Shown here piece after piece: positions 31,894-40,457 of a stretch of DNA of 64,000 nt (the stretch's first letter is position 1; each line of letters starts with the position of its first letter). The position numbers and the translations under genes were made by a program. Origin of the DNA: CATOSK01 sp034423195 (lineage in GTDB: Bacteria; Chloroflexota; Dehalococcoidia; Lucifugimonadales; UBA3495); the NCBI GenBank assembly GCA_034423195.1, contig DAOUIZ010000051.1:1-64000 (forward strand), given 5' to 3'. The notes under the pieces were generated by a model, which saw nothing but the letters and a program-made list of their open reading frames with translations, made no database searches and was not told the origin of the DNA.

Positions 31894-33315
31894 ATGACCA
31901 ATCGGAACGTCATCAAGTTCGGCACGGACGGCTGGCGGGCCATCATCGCCGAGGACTTCACTTTCGAAAACGTGGCCCGTTGCACCCAGGGACTGGTCGA
32001 CTATCTCCGGGGCCAATCTGTTGCCGAGAAGGGCTTGGTCGTCGGCCACGATACCCGCTTCCTCTCCGCCGAGTTTGCCGAGACCGTCGCTTCCGTGTGC
32101 GCCGCCAACGGAGTCAAGGTCTTTCTCGCCAACACCGCCGCGCCTACGCCGGTCATCAGCTTCCAGGTCCTTGAGCAGAAGGCGGCGGGAGCCGCCATAA
32201 TCACCGCCAGCCATAACCCCGGCATCTGGAATGGCTTCAAGTTCAAGCCGGAGTACGCGGGCAGCGCTACCCAGGAAATCACGGACGTCCTTGAAGAGCA
32301 CATCGCCGCCGCTCAACCGCCCAAAAGGATGGAACTTTCCCGCGCCCGCCATGACGGCCTCGTCGTCGACATCGACCCCGCGCCGGCTTACCTGGACCGC
32401 ATGGCCGCCCTGGTGGACCTCTCCGCCATCCGCAACGCCGGGTTGAAGGTCTGCGTCGATCCCATGTATGGCGCCGGGGCGGGCTACTTCAACCGCCTCC
32501 TGGATGGCGGGACCACATCGCTGGATGAAATCCACGGCCGGCGCAACCCCGCCTTCCCGGGAATGGAGCAGCCCGAACCCATAGCCCACAACCTCACCGA
32601 GCTTTCGCAACTGGTCCCTGCCACCGGCGCTTCCGTCGGGATCGCCCTGGATGGCGACGCGGACCGGGTTGGGCTTATCGACGAGACCGGGAAGTTCGTC
32701 AGCACCCTCGAAGTGTTTTCCCTGTTGGCCCTCTACCTGCTGGAGGAAAAGAAGCTGACGGGCGACCTCGTCAAGGGCGTCACGGCCTCCATGATGCTCA
32801 ACAAGCTGGGCGAGCAGTACGGCGTGGGTGTCCACGAGATGAAGGTCGGCTTCAAGTACATCGGCCCCCGCTTCTCCGAGGTTGATGGTCTGATTGGCGG
32901 CGAGGAAAGTGGCGGGTTCGCCTTCCGGGGCCACATCCCGGAAAGGGATGGCATTCTCAGCGGCCTGTTCCTCCTGGAATACATGGCAAAAACGGGAAAG
33001 ACGCCCTCCCAACTGGTGCGGGGCCTTTTCGATCGGGTGGGAGCCCACCACTACCACCGCCGCGACGTCACTTTCGACGAAGCCCAGCGGGAAACCATAG
33101 AACAGCGCCTCGCAGCGGGGAACCTCACCGAATTGGCCGGGCTGCCCATACGGAGCTCAGATGAGATCGACGGGCGGCGCCTTCGGTTTGACCGGGCCTG
33201 GCTGGCTTCCCGGTTCTCCGGGACCGAGCCGCTGCTGCGTATTTACTGCGAGGCGGAAACCCCCGAATTGGTGACCGAGCTATTGGACGCCGCCCAGGAA
33301 TACCTCGGGGTATGA
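31894..33315 (+). CDS. Phosphoglucomutase/phosphomannomutase family protein
   Basis: A 473-residue alpha-D-phosphohexomutase with four domains: KFGTDGWRAIIAEDFTF at the N terminus, the phosphoserine loop TASHNPGIWNGFK with Ser106, the metal site ALDGDADRVGLIDE, the sugar-specificity loop GGEESGGFAFRGHIPERDG and a C-terminal RFSGTEPLLRIYCE phosphate loop. All catalytic elements are intact. GGAGGAGCG precedes ATG 31894. The exact sugar (glucose, mannose, glucosamine) is undecided. It lies 134 bp after metK in the same direction and may be a separate unit. Confidence 0.92.
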   Translation: MTNRNVIKFGTDGWRAIIAEDFTFENVARCTQGLVDYLRGQSVAEKGLVVGHDTRFLSAEFAETVASVCAANGVKVFLANTAAPTPVISFQVLEQKAAGAAIITASHNPGIWNGFKFKPEYAGSATQEITDVLEEHIAAAQPPKRMELSRARHDGLVVDIDPAPAYLDRMAALVDLSAIRNAGLKVCVDPMYGAGAGYFNRLLDGGTTSLDEIHGRRNPAFPGMEQPEPIAHNLTELSQLVPATGASVGIALDGDADRVGLIDETGKFVSTLEVFSLLALYLLEEKKLTGDLVKGVTASMMLNKLGEQYGVGVHEMKVGFKYIGPRFSEVDGLIGGEESGGFAFRGHIPERDGILSGLFLLEYMAKTGKTPSQLVRGLFDRVGAHHYHRRDVTFDEAQRETIEQRLAAGNLTELAGLPIRSSDEIDGRRLRFDRAWLASRFSGTEPLLRIYCEAETPELVTELLDAAQEYLGV

Positions 33316-33381
33316 CCACGGCGGCATCGCTCTCATGGCTCTCAACTACCCTCATTGGCGACCCGGGCGTAGTCCCCTGGG

Positions 33382-33418
33382 GCGGGTTTCCGCGAGGGTG
33401 GAGGCTCGGGAAACCCGC
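33382..33418 (+). other. Intergenic stem-loop between phosphohexomutase and ccdA
   Basis: GCGGGTTTCC (33382-33391) and GGAAACCCGC (33409-33418) form a perfect 10-bp stem with a 17-nt loop. No T-run follows. It may be an attenuator or an RNA processing hairpin. Confidence 0.5.
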
Positions 33419-33474
33419 AGGGATACCCTCAACGTAGTTCCCGGTGAAACTTTCTGAACCTGGGAGGGAACACA

Positions 33475-34395
33475 ATGGCCGCGGACAGGACACTCTCCAC
33501 CAGTCTCCGTGACCCGGGCTTCTGGTACCGGATGCTGTTGCCCGCCGCCATCGCGGTCGGAGGCGTCGCGTTGGCGGTAATCGCCACCCTGGTCATCGGC
33601 CGGGAAAACGACATAGACGCCGTCAACGGGTTCGTCGAGCTGCTCTCCGGAAGGTCCGGTTCCGCCCTGGGCGGGCTGGTCAACGCCTCCTTCCTCTTCG
33701 CCTTTGCCGCCGGACTGGCCTCGGCCGTCAACCCCTGCGGATTCGCCATGCTCCCGGCTTATCTCGGCCTCTACCTGCGCGGCGATTCTGCTGAAGACAA
33801 CACGCCCAACTTTCTCCTGCTCCTGGGCCGGGCCATCCTGATTGGCGCCGCCGTTACCGCCGGTTTTATCGTCCTCTTCGGCATCGCCGGCACGGCCATT
33901 GGACTAGGCGCCTCCGTGCTGGTCGACGCCCTGCCCTGGACCGGGTTGGCCGTTGGCATTCTGCTCATATCCGCCGGAGCCTGGATAGTCACCGGAGGCA
34001 AACTGTATTCCGGCCTCGCCGCCCAGGCTGCGTCCCACATCGGCGAGGGCAACGAGATCGGGGTCAAGGGCTACTTTCTCTTCGGTCTCAGCTACGGAAT
34101 CGCCTCTCTCGGATGCACCCTTCCCATATTCCTGGCTGTTCTCGGGGTCAACACCGCCGGAGTGAGCTTCGCTGAATCCGCCGGCCAGTTCCTCCTCTAC
34201 GCGCTGGGCATGGGCACCGTGATTATGATCCTCACCCTGGGAATGGCCTTCTTCAAGGGCGCTGTTGTCAAGGGATTGCGCAAGGCCTTGCCCTTCGTCC
34301 AGCCCATCGGCGCCGCCCTCATGATCATCGCGGGGATATACATAATCTTCTATTGGCTCACCCTCGGCGGCTTGCGCTCCAACTTCGGGTTCTAG
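33475..34395 (+). CDS. ccdA: CcdA/DsbD-type thiol-disulfide membrane protein
   Basis: A 306-residue membrane protein of the CcdA family, which moves reducing equivalents across the membrane through two cysteines. These are visible in SAVNPCGFAMLPAYLGLYL (Cys88) and IASLGCTLPIFLAV. Six family helices plus an extra N-terminal hydrophobic segment (residues 20-42) can be counted, so the protein is longer than the usual 220-240 residues. GGGAGG precedes ATG 33475. Partners may include thioredoxin-like or cytochrome c maturation proteins, none of which is in the window. Confidence 0.88.
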   Translation: MAADRTLSTSLRDPGFWYRMLLPAAIAVGGVALAVIATLVIGRENDIDAVNGFVELLSGRSGSALGGLVNASFLFAFAAGLASAVNPCGFAMLPAYLGLYLRGDSAEDNTPNFLLLLGRAILIGAAVTAGFIVLFGIAGTAIGLGASVLVDALPWTGLAVGILLISAGAWIVTGGKLYSGLAAQAASHIGEGNEIGVKGYFLFGLSYGIASLGCTLPIFLAVLGVNTAGVSFAESAGQFLLYALGMGTVIMILTLGMAFFKGAVVKGLRKALPFVQPIGAALMIIAGIYIIFYWLTLGGLRSNFGF

Positions 34396-34436
34396 CCTCC
34401 GCCCCTTCGCCTCGGCCGGATTCCGAAAGCCTGCAA

Positions 34437-34465
34437 CGAAAACGGGTGGGGACCAACCCCACCCG
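34437..34465 (-). terminator. Terminator of the ribosomal superoperon
   Basis: On the minus strand CGGGTGGGG (34465-34457), loop TTGGT, CCCCACCCG (34451-34443), then TTTTCG. It lies 44 bp after rpsI. The perfect stem may also slow plus-strand transcripts from ccdA. Confidence 0.78.
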
Positions 34466-34508
34466 ATGACTCTCGGCAATTGCTCCGGCCCGGCGCTGGC
34501 CCGTCCCA

Positions 34509-34919
34509 CTACCGTTTCGTGTACTGGGGGGCCCGCCTCGCCCGCTTCAGGCCGTACTTCTTGCTTTCCTTGATGCGGGAGTCCCGCGTGATCAGCCCGT
34601 GACGGCGGAGGGTTGCTTTCAAAGACGGATCAAAGACTACCAGGGCTCTGGCGATACCGTGTCGTATCGCCTGCGCCTGTGCGTTGACGCCTCCCCCGGT
34701 AACCTTGGCCACCACCCGGAAGCGGTTCCCGGTGTCGGTGACCCGGAAAGGCTCGTTGATCGTGACCTGCCAGGGTTCCCAGTTAAAGTATTCGTCCATC
34801 GGCTTCCCGTTTATGATGACCGGCCCCGGGTCATCGGGATACAGCCGCACCCTGGCGATGGCCGTCTTGCGCTTTCCGGTCCCGTAATGGTAGTGCTGGG
34901 AAACTTCCGCTTGAACCAA
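34509..34919 (-). CDS. rpsI: 30S ribosomal protein S9
   Basis: 136 residues, complete: YHYGTGKRKTAIARVRLYPD at the N terminus and the C-terminal KKYGLKRARRAPQYTKR tail, which in known ribosomes reaches the P-site tRNA with its last Lys-Arg. The central GGGVNAQAQAIRHGIARAL is typical. It is the last gene of the ribosomal run, 9 bp after rplM, ahead of a hairpin terminator. Confidence 0.97.
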   Translation of the reverse strand: MVQAEVSQHYHYGTGKRKTAIARVRLYPDDPGPVIINGKPMDEYFNWEPWQVTINEPFRVTDTGNRFRVVAKVTGGGVNAQAQAIRHGIARALVVFDPSLKATLRRHGLITRDSRIKESKKYGLKRARRAPQYTKR

Positions 34920-34928
34920 GTTGCTTAC

Positions 34929-35390
34929 CTACCCTCCGTTTTGTTCCGTCTGTGAGGATACTTGCTGTGAGGATACCTGGGCCTCGTGGGGATGGTCCGC
35001 TCCGGCATACACCTTCAATCGCCGCAGCATCTGGCGGCCCATCTTGTTGCGCGGGAGCATGCCCTTCACCGCAAGCTGGATCACCCTTTCGGGCCTTTGT
35101 TCCAGCATATCCCGCAGCATGAAGGTCTTGAGATTGCCGACGTATCCGCTGTGCCGGTAGTACATCTTCTGCAGCAGCTTCCGGCCCGTCACATTCACCT
35201 TTTCTGCGTTCACCACCACCACATGGTCGCCGGTGATTACGTGCCTTGTGAAGGTCGGCTTGTCCTTCCCCTGCAACGCCACGGCGATGTCCCGGGCCAA
35301 CCGGCCGAGGTTCTGACCGGAGGCGTCAACCACCCGCCAATTGTCGGCCACCGTCCCGGGCTTGGGAAAATAAGTGCTAGTCCGTTTCAT
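34929..35390 (-). CDS. rplM: 50S ribosomal protein L13
   Basis: 153 residues from ATG 35390 (MKRTSTYFPKPGTVADNWRV). LGRLARDIAVALQGKDKPTF and YRHSGYVGNLKTFMLRDMLE identify L13, an early-assembly protein of the large subunit. The chosen start overlaps the end of truA by 14 bp; a longer frame opens at 35432. The C terminus has a short non-conserved tail with the repeated motif QVSSQ (AQVSSQQVSSQTEQNGG). Confidence 0.95.
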   Translation of the reverse strand: MKRTSTYFPKPGTVADNWRVVDASGQNLGRLARDIAVALQGKDKPTFTRHVITGDHVVVVNAEKVNVTGRKLLQKMYYRHSGYVGNLKTFMLRDMLEQRPERVIQLAVKGMLPRNKMGRQMLRRLKVYAGADHPHEAQVSSQQVSSQTEQNGG

Positions 35391-36183
35391 CAGTGTTCTT
35401 GCCCTTGTTCCAGTTGTTTGGATATTTGACATTCATCAGGCAAAGGCCCCGCGCCGGGAGAGACAGCGGCTGCCGTGGGACCCTTTCCGAGCCGTCCAGA
35501 ACTTCCTCTGCCGCCGTTTCGGGCCACCGGCCTTTCCCGACCTCAACCAGGATGGCATTGGCCCGCCGGATCATGTGCCGGAGAAACCCGGTCGCCTCAC
35601 ACTCAACCACCACCGCGTCCCCTTCCGCCGTCACGCCCCACCGGAAAACCTCTCTCACGGCGCTGCGGTCCTGGGGAAACCCGGTGGACAGCGGCCGGAA
35701 ATCATGCACTCCGACCAGTGCCTGCGCCGCCTCGTTCATCCGGTCAATGTCCAACGGGTTCCGCTCCCAGTGGTGGTCAAACCTGTGGATCGGTGAAGGC
35801 CAGGGCCGGTTGATAATCCGGTAATCATAGGTCCGGCTGGTGGCATCCCGGCGGGAGTGAAAGCCCGGGTCGACTTGGTATGCTTCCTGGACCTTGATAT
35901 CGGCGGGAAGGTAGTAGTTCAGCGCATGGGGAAATCTTTCCGTCGGATATGGGGCCCGGGTCGTAAAGTCTACGACTTGCCCCCTGGCGTGGGCTCCGGA
36001 GTCGGTCCTGCTGGCTCCGCGTATCCTGGTGCGTTCCCCGGTGAACCGGTTTATTGCTGTTTCGATTTCTCCTTGTATCGTAGGTTGGCCGCTTTGCAGC
36101 TGGAACCCGGCGTATCCGGTGCCGTCGTATTCAACCACCATCGCAACCCGGGTCCACGGTTGCATGTCATGTTCGTCCGTCAC
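35377..36183 (-). CDS. truA: tRNA pseudouridine(38-40) synthase
   Basis: 268 residues. The catalytic Asp lies in GASRTDSGAHARGQVVDF (usual G-R-T-D-A-G-V-H-A). VVEYDGTGYAGFQLQSGQPT begins the fold, and TGFLRHMIRRANAILVEVGK is the conserved C-terminal motif. It isomerises uridines 38-40 of tRNA anticodon stems. Location between rplQ and rplM is a common bacterial arrangement and ties tRNA modification to ribosome synthesis. Confidence 0.95.
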   Translation of the reverse strand: MTDEHDMQPWTRVAMVVEYDGTGYAGFQLQSGQPTIQGEIETAINRFTGERTRIRGASRTDSGAHARGQVVDFTTRAPYPTERFPHALNYYLPADIKVQEAYQVDPGFHSRRDATSRTYDYRIINRPWPSPIHRFDHHWERNPLDIDRMNEAAQALVGVHDFRPLSTGFPQDRSAVREVFRWGVTAEGDAVVVECEATGFLRHMIRRANAILVEVGKGRWPETAAEEVLDGSERVPRQPLSLPARGLCLMNVKYPNNWNKGKNTDETD

Positions 36184-36225
36184 ATCCGGCCTGGCAGGGC
36201 CTTTGGAAAGTCGGGGCTTCCGGGG

Positions 36226-36582
36226 CTACTCCACCAGTTCGATCACCGCCATCTGTGCCCCGTCGCCCTGGCGCGGACCCAGCTTCGTGATGCGGGTGTA
36301 TCCACCCGGACGGTCCGCGTACCGCTGAGACAGGTCGTCGAACACCTTCTTCACCACCTTCTTGTTGGGCACCTTGCTCAGTGCCAGCCTCCGGTGGTGC
36401 AGCGTCCCCTTCTTGCCGTGGGTTATCAGTTTTTCGGCCACGATCCTAGTTTCCTTGGCCTTGGCCAAGGTGGTCGTGATCCGCTCGTGCTGGACCAATT
36501 CCGAGGTCAACCCCCGCAACAGGGCCCGGCGTTGGTCCTTCTTTCTGCTTAGATTGCGCCCGGAAACGCGGTGGGAAGCCAT
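36226..36582 (-). CDS. rplQ: 50S ribosomal protein L17
   Basis: 118 residues: RNLSRKKDQRRALLRGLTSE, ERITTTLAKAKETRIVAEKL and GGYTRITKLGPRQGDGAQMA are diagnostic. Normal length for short bacterial L17, which sits near the peptide exit tunnel. It begins 2 bp after rpoA. Confidence 0.97.
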   Translation of the reverse strand: MASHRVSGRNLSRKKDQRRALLRGLTSELVQHERITTTLAKAKETRIVAEKLITHGKKGTLHHRRLALSKVPNKKVVKKVFDDLSQRYADRPGGYTRITKLGPRQGDGAQMAVIELVE

Positions 36583-36584
36583 TC

Positions 36585-37727
36585 TTACTCCGTGTCCTCC
36601 TCGTCGTCGTTGTCCAGTTCTTCCTCTTCGACATCTTCCGCGTCTTCATCGAACCGGGCGGTCTGGTTCCAGGCTTCTGCCAGGTCCGCCAGGCCAACCA
36701 CCGTTGCGGTTGCCGCCTGCGCTTCCCCGCCGTCCGCTCCAGGACCGAAACTTCTCGGATATCCGCTGATCCCGCGTTCCGACAGTTTTTCCTGCAGCTC
36801 CTCCAGGGATTTTTCCCCGAAGTTTCGGATTTTCAGCAGTTCTTCCCCGCTTTTCTCCAGGACCTCGCCTACCCTCGTCATATGGGCCCGCTTGAGGCAG
36901 TTCAAGGTTCTCGGAGAAAGGTCCAGGCGCTCTATCGGCATTTGGTAAACCTCGGGAGAAACCGCGGCCGTAGGCCCGATCTCCCAGGCGCTTCCCTCCC
37001 GGTTCAGGGATATGAACAACTGGAAGTACTTGGACAACTCGTCCGCGGCTTGTCGCACCGCTTCCAGCGGAGAAATGGTCCCGTCCGTCCAGACGTCGAG
37101 CACCAGCCGTTCCAGGTTGGTTTTCTCACCCCGCCTGGTGCGCTCGATGCTGTAATTCACCTTCCGAACCGGGCTGAACACCGCGTCCAGGGGCATAACT
37201 CCTACCGGTCGGGCCGTAAAGGGATCATGCTCCTCCACCGCCCGGTATCCGAACCCGGAACCCACGTCGAACTCGATGGATAGCGACGCCTCGTCAGAAT
37301 CCAGTGTTGCCAGGTGCAGCTCCGGGTTGACGATGTGGAAGTCTTCGGAAGTCGAAATATCCCCGGCGCACACTGGGCCCTGGCCCATCACTTCGAGCCT
37401 CATCTTCCCGTCGCGCATCGACGGGGAGTTGATCCTGATCCGCTTGATGTTAAGGAGAAGGTCCATGACCTCTTCCTTGACCCCGGGGATGGCCGAATAC
37501 TCGTGCACCACGTCACGAATCTTGACCTGTGTAATCGCGCTCCCCTTGATCGAGCTCAACAGAATCCGGCGCATCGGGTTCCCGATAGTTATGCCATGCC
37601 CTTCCTTCAGGGGCTCGATTACTATCTTGCCGTAAGTCTCATCGGACTCGGAAAGGTGAATCTCGGCTGGAAAGTCCTCCAGCGAGCCGTCCGGTTGCAC
37701 CGGCGCGACTATGACATTTTCTAACAT
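36585..37727 (-). CDS. rpoA: RNA polymerase alpha subunit
   Basis: 380 residues. The N-terminal assembly domain shows PLKEGHGITIGNPMRRILLS and VQIRDV-like KIRDVVHEYSAIPGVKEEV. The C-terminal domain that binds UP elements and activators has LDLSPRTLNCLKRAHMTRVG and NFGEKSLEELQEKLSERG. After it comes an unusual extension of about 50 residues ending in a strongly acidic tail (EDVEEEELDNDDEEDTE). Normal bacterial alpha is about 315-330 residues, so the tail is extra. It lies between rpsD and rplQ as usual. Confidence 0.96.
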   Translation of the reverse strand: MLENVIVAPVQPDGSLEDFPAEIHLSESDETYGKIVIEPLKEGHGITIGNPMRRILLSSIKGSAITQVKIRDVVHEYSAIPGVKEEVMDLLLNIKRIRINSPSMRDGKMRLEVMGQGPVCAGDISTSEDFHIVNPELHLATLDSDEASLSIEFDVGSGFGYRAVEEHDPFTARPVGVMPLDAVFSPVRKVNYSIERTRRGEKTNLERLVLDVWTDGTISPLEAVRQAADELSKYFQLFISLNREGSAWEIGPTAAVSPEVYQMPIERLDLSPRTLNCLKRAHMTRVGEVLEKSGEELLKIRNFGEKSLEELQEKLSERGISGYPRSFGPGADGGEAQAATATVVGLADLAEAWNQTARFDEDAEDVEEEELDNDDEEDTE

Positions 37728-37735
37728 TAACCCAG

Positions 37736-38362
37736 TTACCTCGAATAGAACTCAACGATGAGCCGGGAGTTGATTGACTGTTGCAGCTCCTCGTCCGGGG
37801 GCATGGTCATCACCTGTCCGGTCATATCCTCCTGGTTCAGCGAGAGCCACGAAGGAATGGGACGCTTCGGTATTCCGTCGGTCCTTTCCCGGTAGAACTC
37901 GGTCTGCTTGTCCGACTCCTTCCACGAAATCGCATCCCCCACCCGCACCAGGTAGGAAGGAATATCGGTCTTCCGGCCGTTGATTCGGAAATGCCCGTGG
38001 GTCACCAGTTGCCTGGCCTGCTTGCGGGAGTCGGCGAATCCCAACAGGAATATGACGTTGTCAAACCGGCGCTCCAGCGTCCGGAGCAGGTTTAGTCCCG
38101 AGATCCCCGGGGTGTTGAAAGCGTCGTCCATGTACGCCCGGAACTGGCTCTCCATTACCCCGAACATCTGCCGGGCCTTCTGTTTCTCCCGAAGATGAAT
38201 CCCGTAGTCCGACGAACGCCGCCGGCGGTTGGATATGTCCCCCGGGGGCGCGTGGCGGCGTTCCACCGCGCAGCGCGGAGTGAAGCAGCGGTCTCCCTTG
38301 AGGAACAGCTTTTCCCCCGCCCGCCGGCACAGCCGGCAGGAGGGTCCGGTGTATCTGCCCAT
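37736..38362 (-). CDS. rpsD: 30S ribosomal protein S4
   Basis: 208 residues. The N terminus has a zinc-type four-Cys pattern, SCRLCRRAGEKLFLKGDRC followed by FTPRC. The S4 RNA-binding domain follows (LERRFDNVIFLLGFADSRKQ, ARQLVTHGHFRINGRKTD). S4 starts small-subunit assembly and can repress its own operon in some bacteria. Confidence 0.97.
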   Translation of the reverse strand: MGRYTGPSCRLCRRAGEKLFLKGDRCFTPRCAVERRHAPPGDISNRRRRSSDYGIHLREKQKARQMFGVMESQFRAYMDDAFNTPGISGLNLLRTLERRFDNVIFLLGFADSRKQARQLVTHGHFRINGRKTDIPSYLVRVGDAISWKESDKQTEFYRERTDGIPKRPIPSWLSLNQEDMTGQVMTMPPDEELQQSINSRLIVEFYSR

Positions 38363-38375
38363 AAACAGTCGGTCC

Positions 38376-38759
38376 TTAAACTCGTCGTCGTTTTGGTGGC
38401 CGGCACCCGTTGTGCGGAATCGGAGTCACGTCCCTGATGCTGGTCACCACCAGACCTGCTCCCTGCAGCGACCGTATCGCCGCTTCCCGCCCTGAACCGG
38501 GCCCCTTGATGTACACGTCGATCTGGCGCATCCCCATGTCGATTCCCTGCCGGGCGGCCTGCTCCGCCGCTCGCTGGGCGGCGAAGGCCGTCCCCTTCCG
38601 CGAACCCCGGAATCCCGAGGTGCCGGCGCTGGCCGAGGCCAGGACGTTGCCGTCGGGGTCGGTGATGCTGACCAGGGTATTGTTGAATGTCGAGTAGATG
38701 TAGGCCCGTCCCTGCGGAACGTTCCTGCGCTCTCTCCGCCGTGCTCTGGGTCTTGGCAT
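38376..38759 (-). CDS. rpsK: 30S ribosomal protein S11
   Basis: 127 residues: GRAYIYSTFNNTLVSITDPD, GTSGFRGSRKGTAFAAQRAA and the C-terminal DVTPIPHNGCRPPKRRRV are fully conserved. Forms part of the small-subunit platform. The gene starts 3 bp after rpsM. Confidence 0.98.
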   Translation of the reverse strand: MPRPRARRRERRNVPQGRAYIYSTFNNTLVSITDPDGNVLASASAGTSGFRGSRKGTAFAAQRAAEQAARQGIDMGMRQIDVYIKGPGSGREAAIRSLQGAGLVVTSIRDVTPIPHNGCRPPKRRRV

Positions 38760-38762
38760 GGT

Positions 38763-39155
38763 TTACTTCTTGCCTCCAGTGCGGCGGCCCCGCCCAGCGA
38801 CGGTCCGGCGCGGCCCCTTTCGTGACCTGGCATTGGTCCGCGTCCGCTGCCCGTTTACCGGAAGGCCCCGCCGGTGCCTCAGACCCCGGTATGATCCGAT
38901 TTCGATCAACCGGCGGATATTCTGGTTGACCTCCCGCCGGAGGTCTCCCTCGGTCATGTATTCCCGGTCGATAATCTCCCGCAGCCGGTCAACCTGGCCC
39001 TCGCTCAACTCGTTCATCCTCGGGGGGAACGACGGGTCAAGGTCCGCCTTCTCCAGGATTTCCGCCGCCATTGTCGGCCCAATCCCATAAATGCTGCGGA
39101 GCGCAACATGCGCCCGCTTCCGGTCCGGAACGTCTACCCCAGCAATTCTTACCAT
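38763..39155 (-). CDS. rpsM: 30S ribosomal protein S13
   Basis: 130 residues: MVRIAGVDVPDRKRAHVALR start, IYGIGPTMAAEILEKADLD, RGLRHRRGLPVNGQRTRTNA and a basic tail. A head protein that contacts the large subunit and tRNA. Length slightly above the 118-125 norm because of a basic tail. Confidence 0.97.
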   Translation of the reverse strand: MVRIAGVDVPDRKRAHVALRSIYGIGPTMAAEILEKADLDPSFPPRMNELSEGQVDRLREIIDREYMTEGDLRREVNQNIRRLIEIGSYRGLRHRRGLPVNGQRTRTNARSRKGPRRTVAGRGRRTGGKK

Positions 39156-39177
39156 TGCCAGACTCCTGCTATTGGGT

Positions 39178-39291
39178 TTATCCCTGCCGCTGTGCGTGGC
39201 GGGCGTTGGAGCAAATGATCCTCACCACGCCCTTCCGCTTGATTACCCGGCAGTTGTTGCACCTGGGTTTTACCGATGCGCTGACTTTCAC
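39178..39291 (-). CDS. rpmJ: 50S ribosomal protein L36
   Basis: A 37-residue gene starting with GTG at 39291 and ending with TAA at 39178. It reads MKVSASVKPRCNNCRVIKRK and then GVVRIICSNARHAQRQG. Zinc ligands Cys-x-x-Cys, Cys and His are all present, so it is the zinc-type L36. GAGGAG lies about 8 bp upstream. It lies between infA and rpsM, the classical position. Confidence 0.96.
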   Translation of the reverse strand: MKVSASVKPRCNNCRVIKRKGVVRIICSNARHAQRQG

Positions 39292-39321
39292 AACAAGGCT
39301 CCTCGGACACCTTCCCCCGGG

Positions 39322-39540
39322 CTACTTGAACCGGTAGGTAATGCGTCCCCGGGTCAGATCGTAAGGGGAAAGCTCCACCAGCACCCGGTCGCCGGGCAGG
39401 ACTCGGATGAAGTGCATCCTGATCTTGCCCGAAACGTGGGCCAGCACCTGGTGGTCGTTGGGAAGCTCCACCCGGAACATTCCGTTCGGCAGGGCCTCCG
39501 TTACTTTCGCCTCTACTTCAATGGCTTCTTTTTTCGCCAT
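39322..39540 (-). CDS. infA: Translation initiation factor IF-1
   Basis: 72 residues starting MAKKEAIEVEAKVTEALPNG at ATG 39540, the normal IF-1 length. The S1/OB-fold core FRVELPNDHQVLAHVSGKIR and RVLPGDRVLVELSPYDLTRG is intact. The frame is open further upstream but that part is not IF-1-like. IF-1 occupies the ribosomal A site during initiation. The Shine-Dalgarno-like AAGGAG is about 14 nt upstream, somewhat far. Confidence 0.96.
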   Translation of the reverse strand: MAKKEAIEVEAKVTEALPNGMFRVELPNDHQVLAHVSGKIRMHFIRVLPGDRVLVELSPYDLTRGRITYRFK

Positions 39541-39608
39541 ACTGCTGTTCGCTACTCCTTCCCACTGCTGTGGTCGGAAACAATTCGGATTCTTCGTTGA
39601 ATCCGGTT

Positions 39609-40415
39609 TCAGGAATGGCCCGTCAGAATTTTCGGACCGTCTTCCGTGATGGCTATCGTGTGTTCGAAGTGGGAGGACAGGCTGCCGTCTTCGGTAACCA
39701 CCGTCCATTGATCGTCCAGGATTCGGGTGTGCCAATCGCCTATGTTCAGCATCGGCTCAATTGCTATGCACATCCCGGCCCTGAGGAGCTGTCCCTTCCC
39801 GGGTTCGCCGTAGTTCGGGACCTGGGGGTCCTCGTGGAGGAATCGGCCTATCCCGTGTCCCACGAATTCCCGCACAACCCCGTATCCCTTCCCCTCGGCG
39901 TAGGTCTGCACCGCCGCGCCAATATCCCCGATGCGGTTTCCCGGCAGCGCCGCCTGAATGCCCAGCTCCAGGCTCGTCCGCGTGGCGTCCATCAGGTCGA
40001 TGGCTTCCTGCGAGATCTCTCCCACGGCCACCGAAACCGCCGCGTCCCCTATGAACCCGTCAATCGTGGCGCCGCAGTCCATCTTGATGATGTCGCCCTC
40101 TTGCAACACCCTCTTGCCTGGAATGCCGTGAACAATCTCCTCGTTCACCGAAGCGCAGATCGTCCCGGGAAAACCGCGATAGCCCTTGAAGGCCGGTATG
40201 GCTCCGCACCGCAGGATTTCCTTGTACGCGATATTGTCCAACTCGCGGGTGGTGATTCCTGGCTCGACCGACCGTTTCAGAAGGGTTAACGCCGAACCGA
40301 CGATAGCCCCCGCCTTCGCCATCGCCTCCAATTCTTCGGGCGACTTGATGGTAATCCCCCCCTGGTAAGTGGATGGGGAGTTGGAGGCCGTCTGGTTTTT
40401 CCTGCGGCGATTCAT
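39609..40415 (-). CDS. map: Methionine aminopeptidase, type I
   Basis: 268 residues. The five metal ligands of type I enzymes can be placed: the two Asp in KMDCGATIDGFIGDAAVSV, His in FVGHGIGRFLHEDPQVPNY, and the Glu residues in AIEPMLNIGDW and TEDGSLSSHFEHT. It removes the initiator Met from nascent proteins. An extra 20 residues at the N terminus (MNRRRKNQTASNSPS) lie before the conserved IKSPEELEAMAKAG. Located between adk and infA as in many bacteria. Confidence 0.95.
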   Translation of the reverse strand: MNRRRKNQTASNSPSTYQGGITIKSPEELEAMAKAGAIVGSALTLLKRSVEPGITTRELDNIAYKEILRCGAIPAFKGYRGFPGTICASVNEEIVHGIPGKRVLQEGDIIKMDCGATIDGFIGDAAVSVAVGEISQEAIDLMDATRTSLELGIQAALPGNRIGDIGAAVQTYAEGKGYGVVREFVGHGIGRFLHEDPQVPNYGEPGKGQLLRAGMCIAIEPMLNIGDWHTRILDDQWTVVTEDGSLSSHFEHTIAITEDGPKILTGHS

Positions 40416-40457
40416 CAGAAAATTGTACTCCTATTCGGCGTGATTGTGAACAGCGCG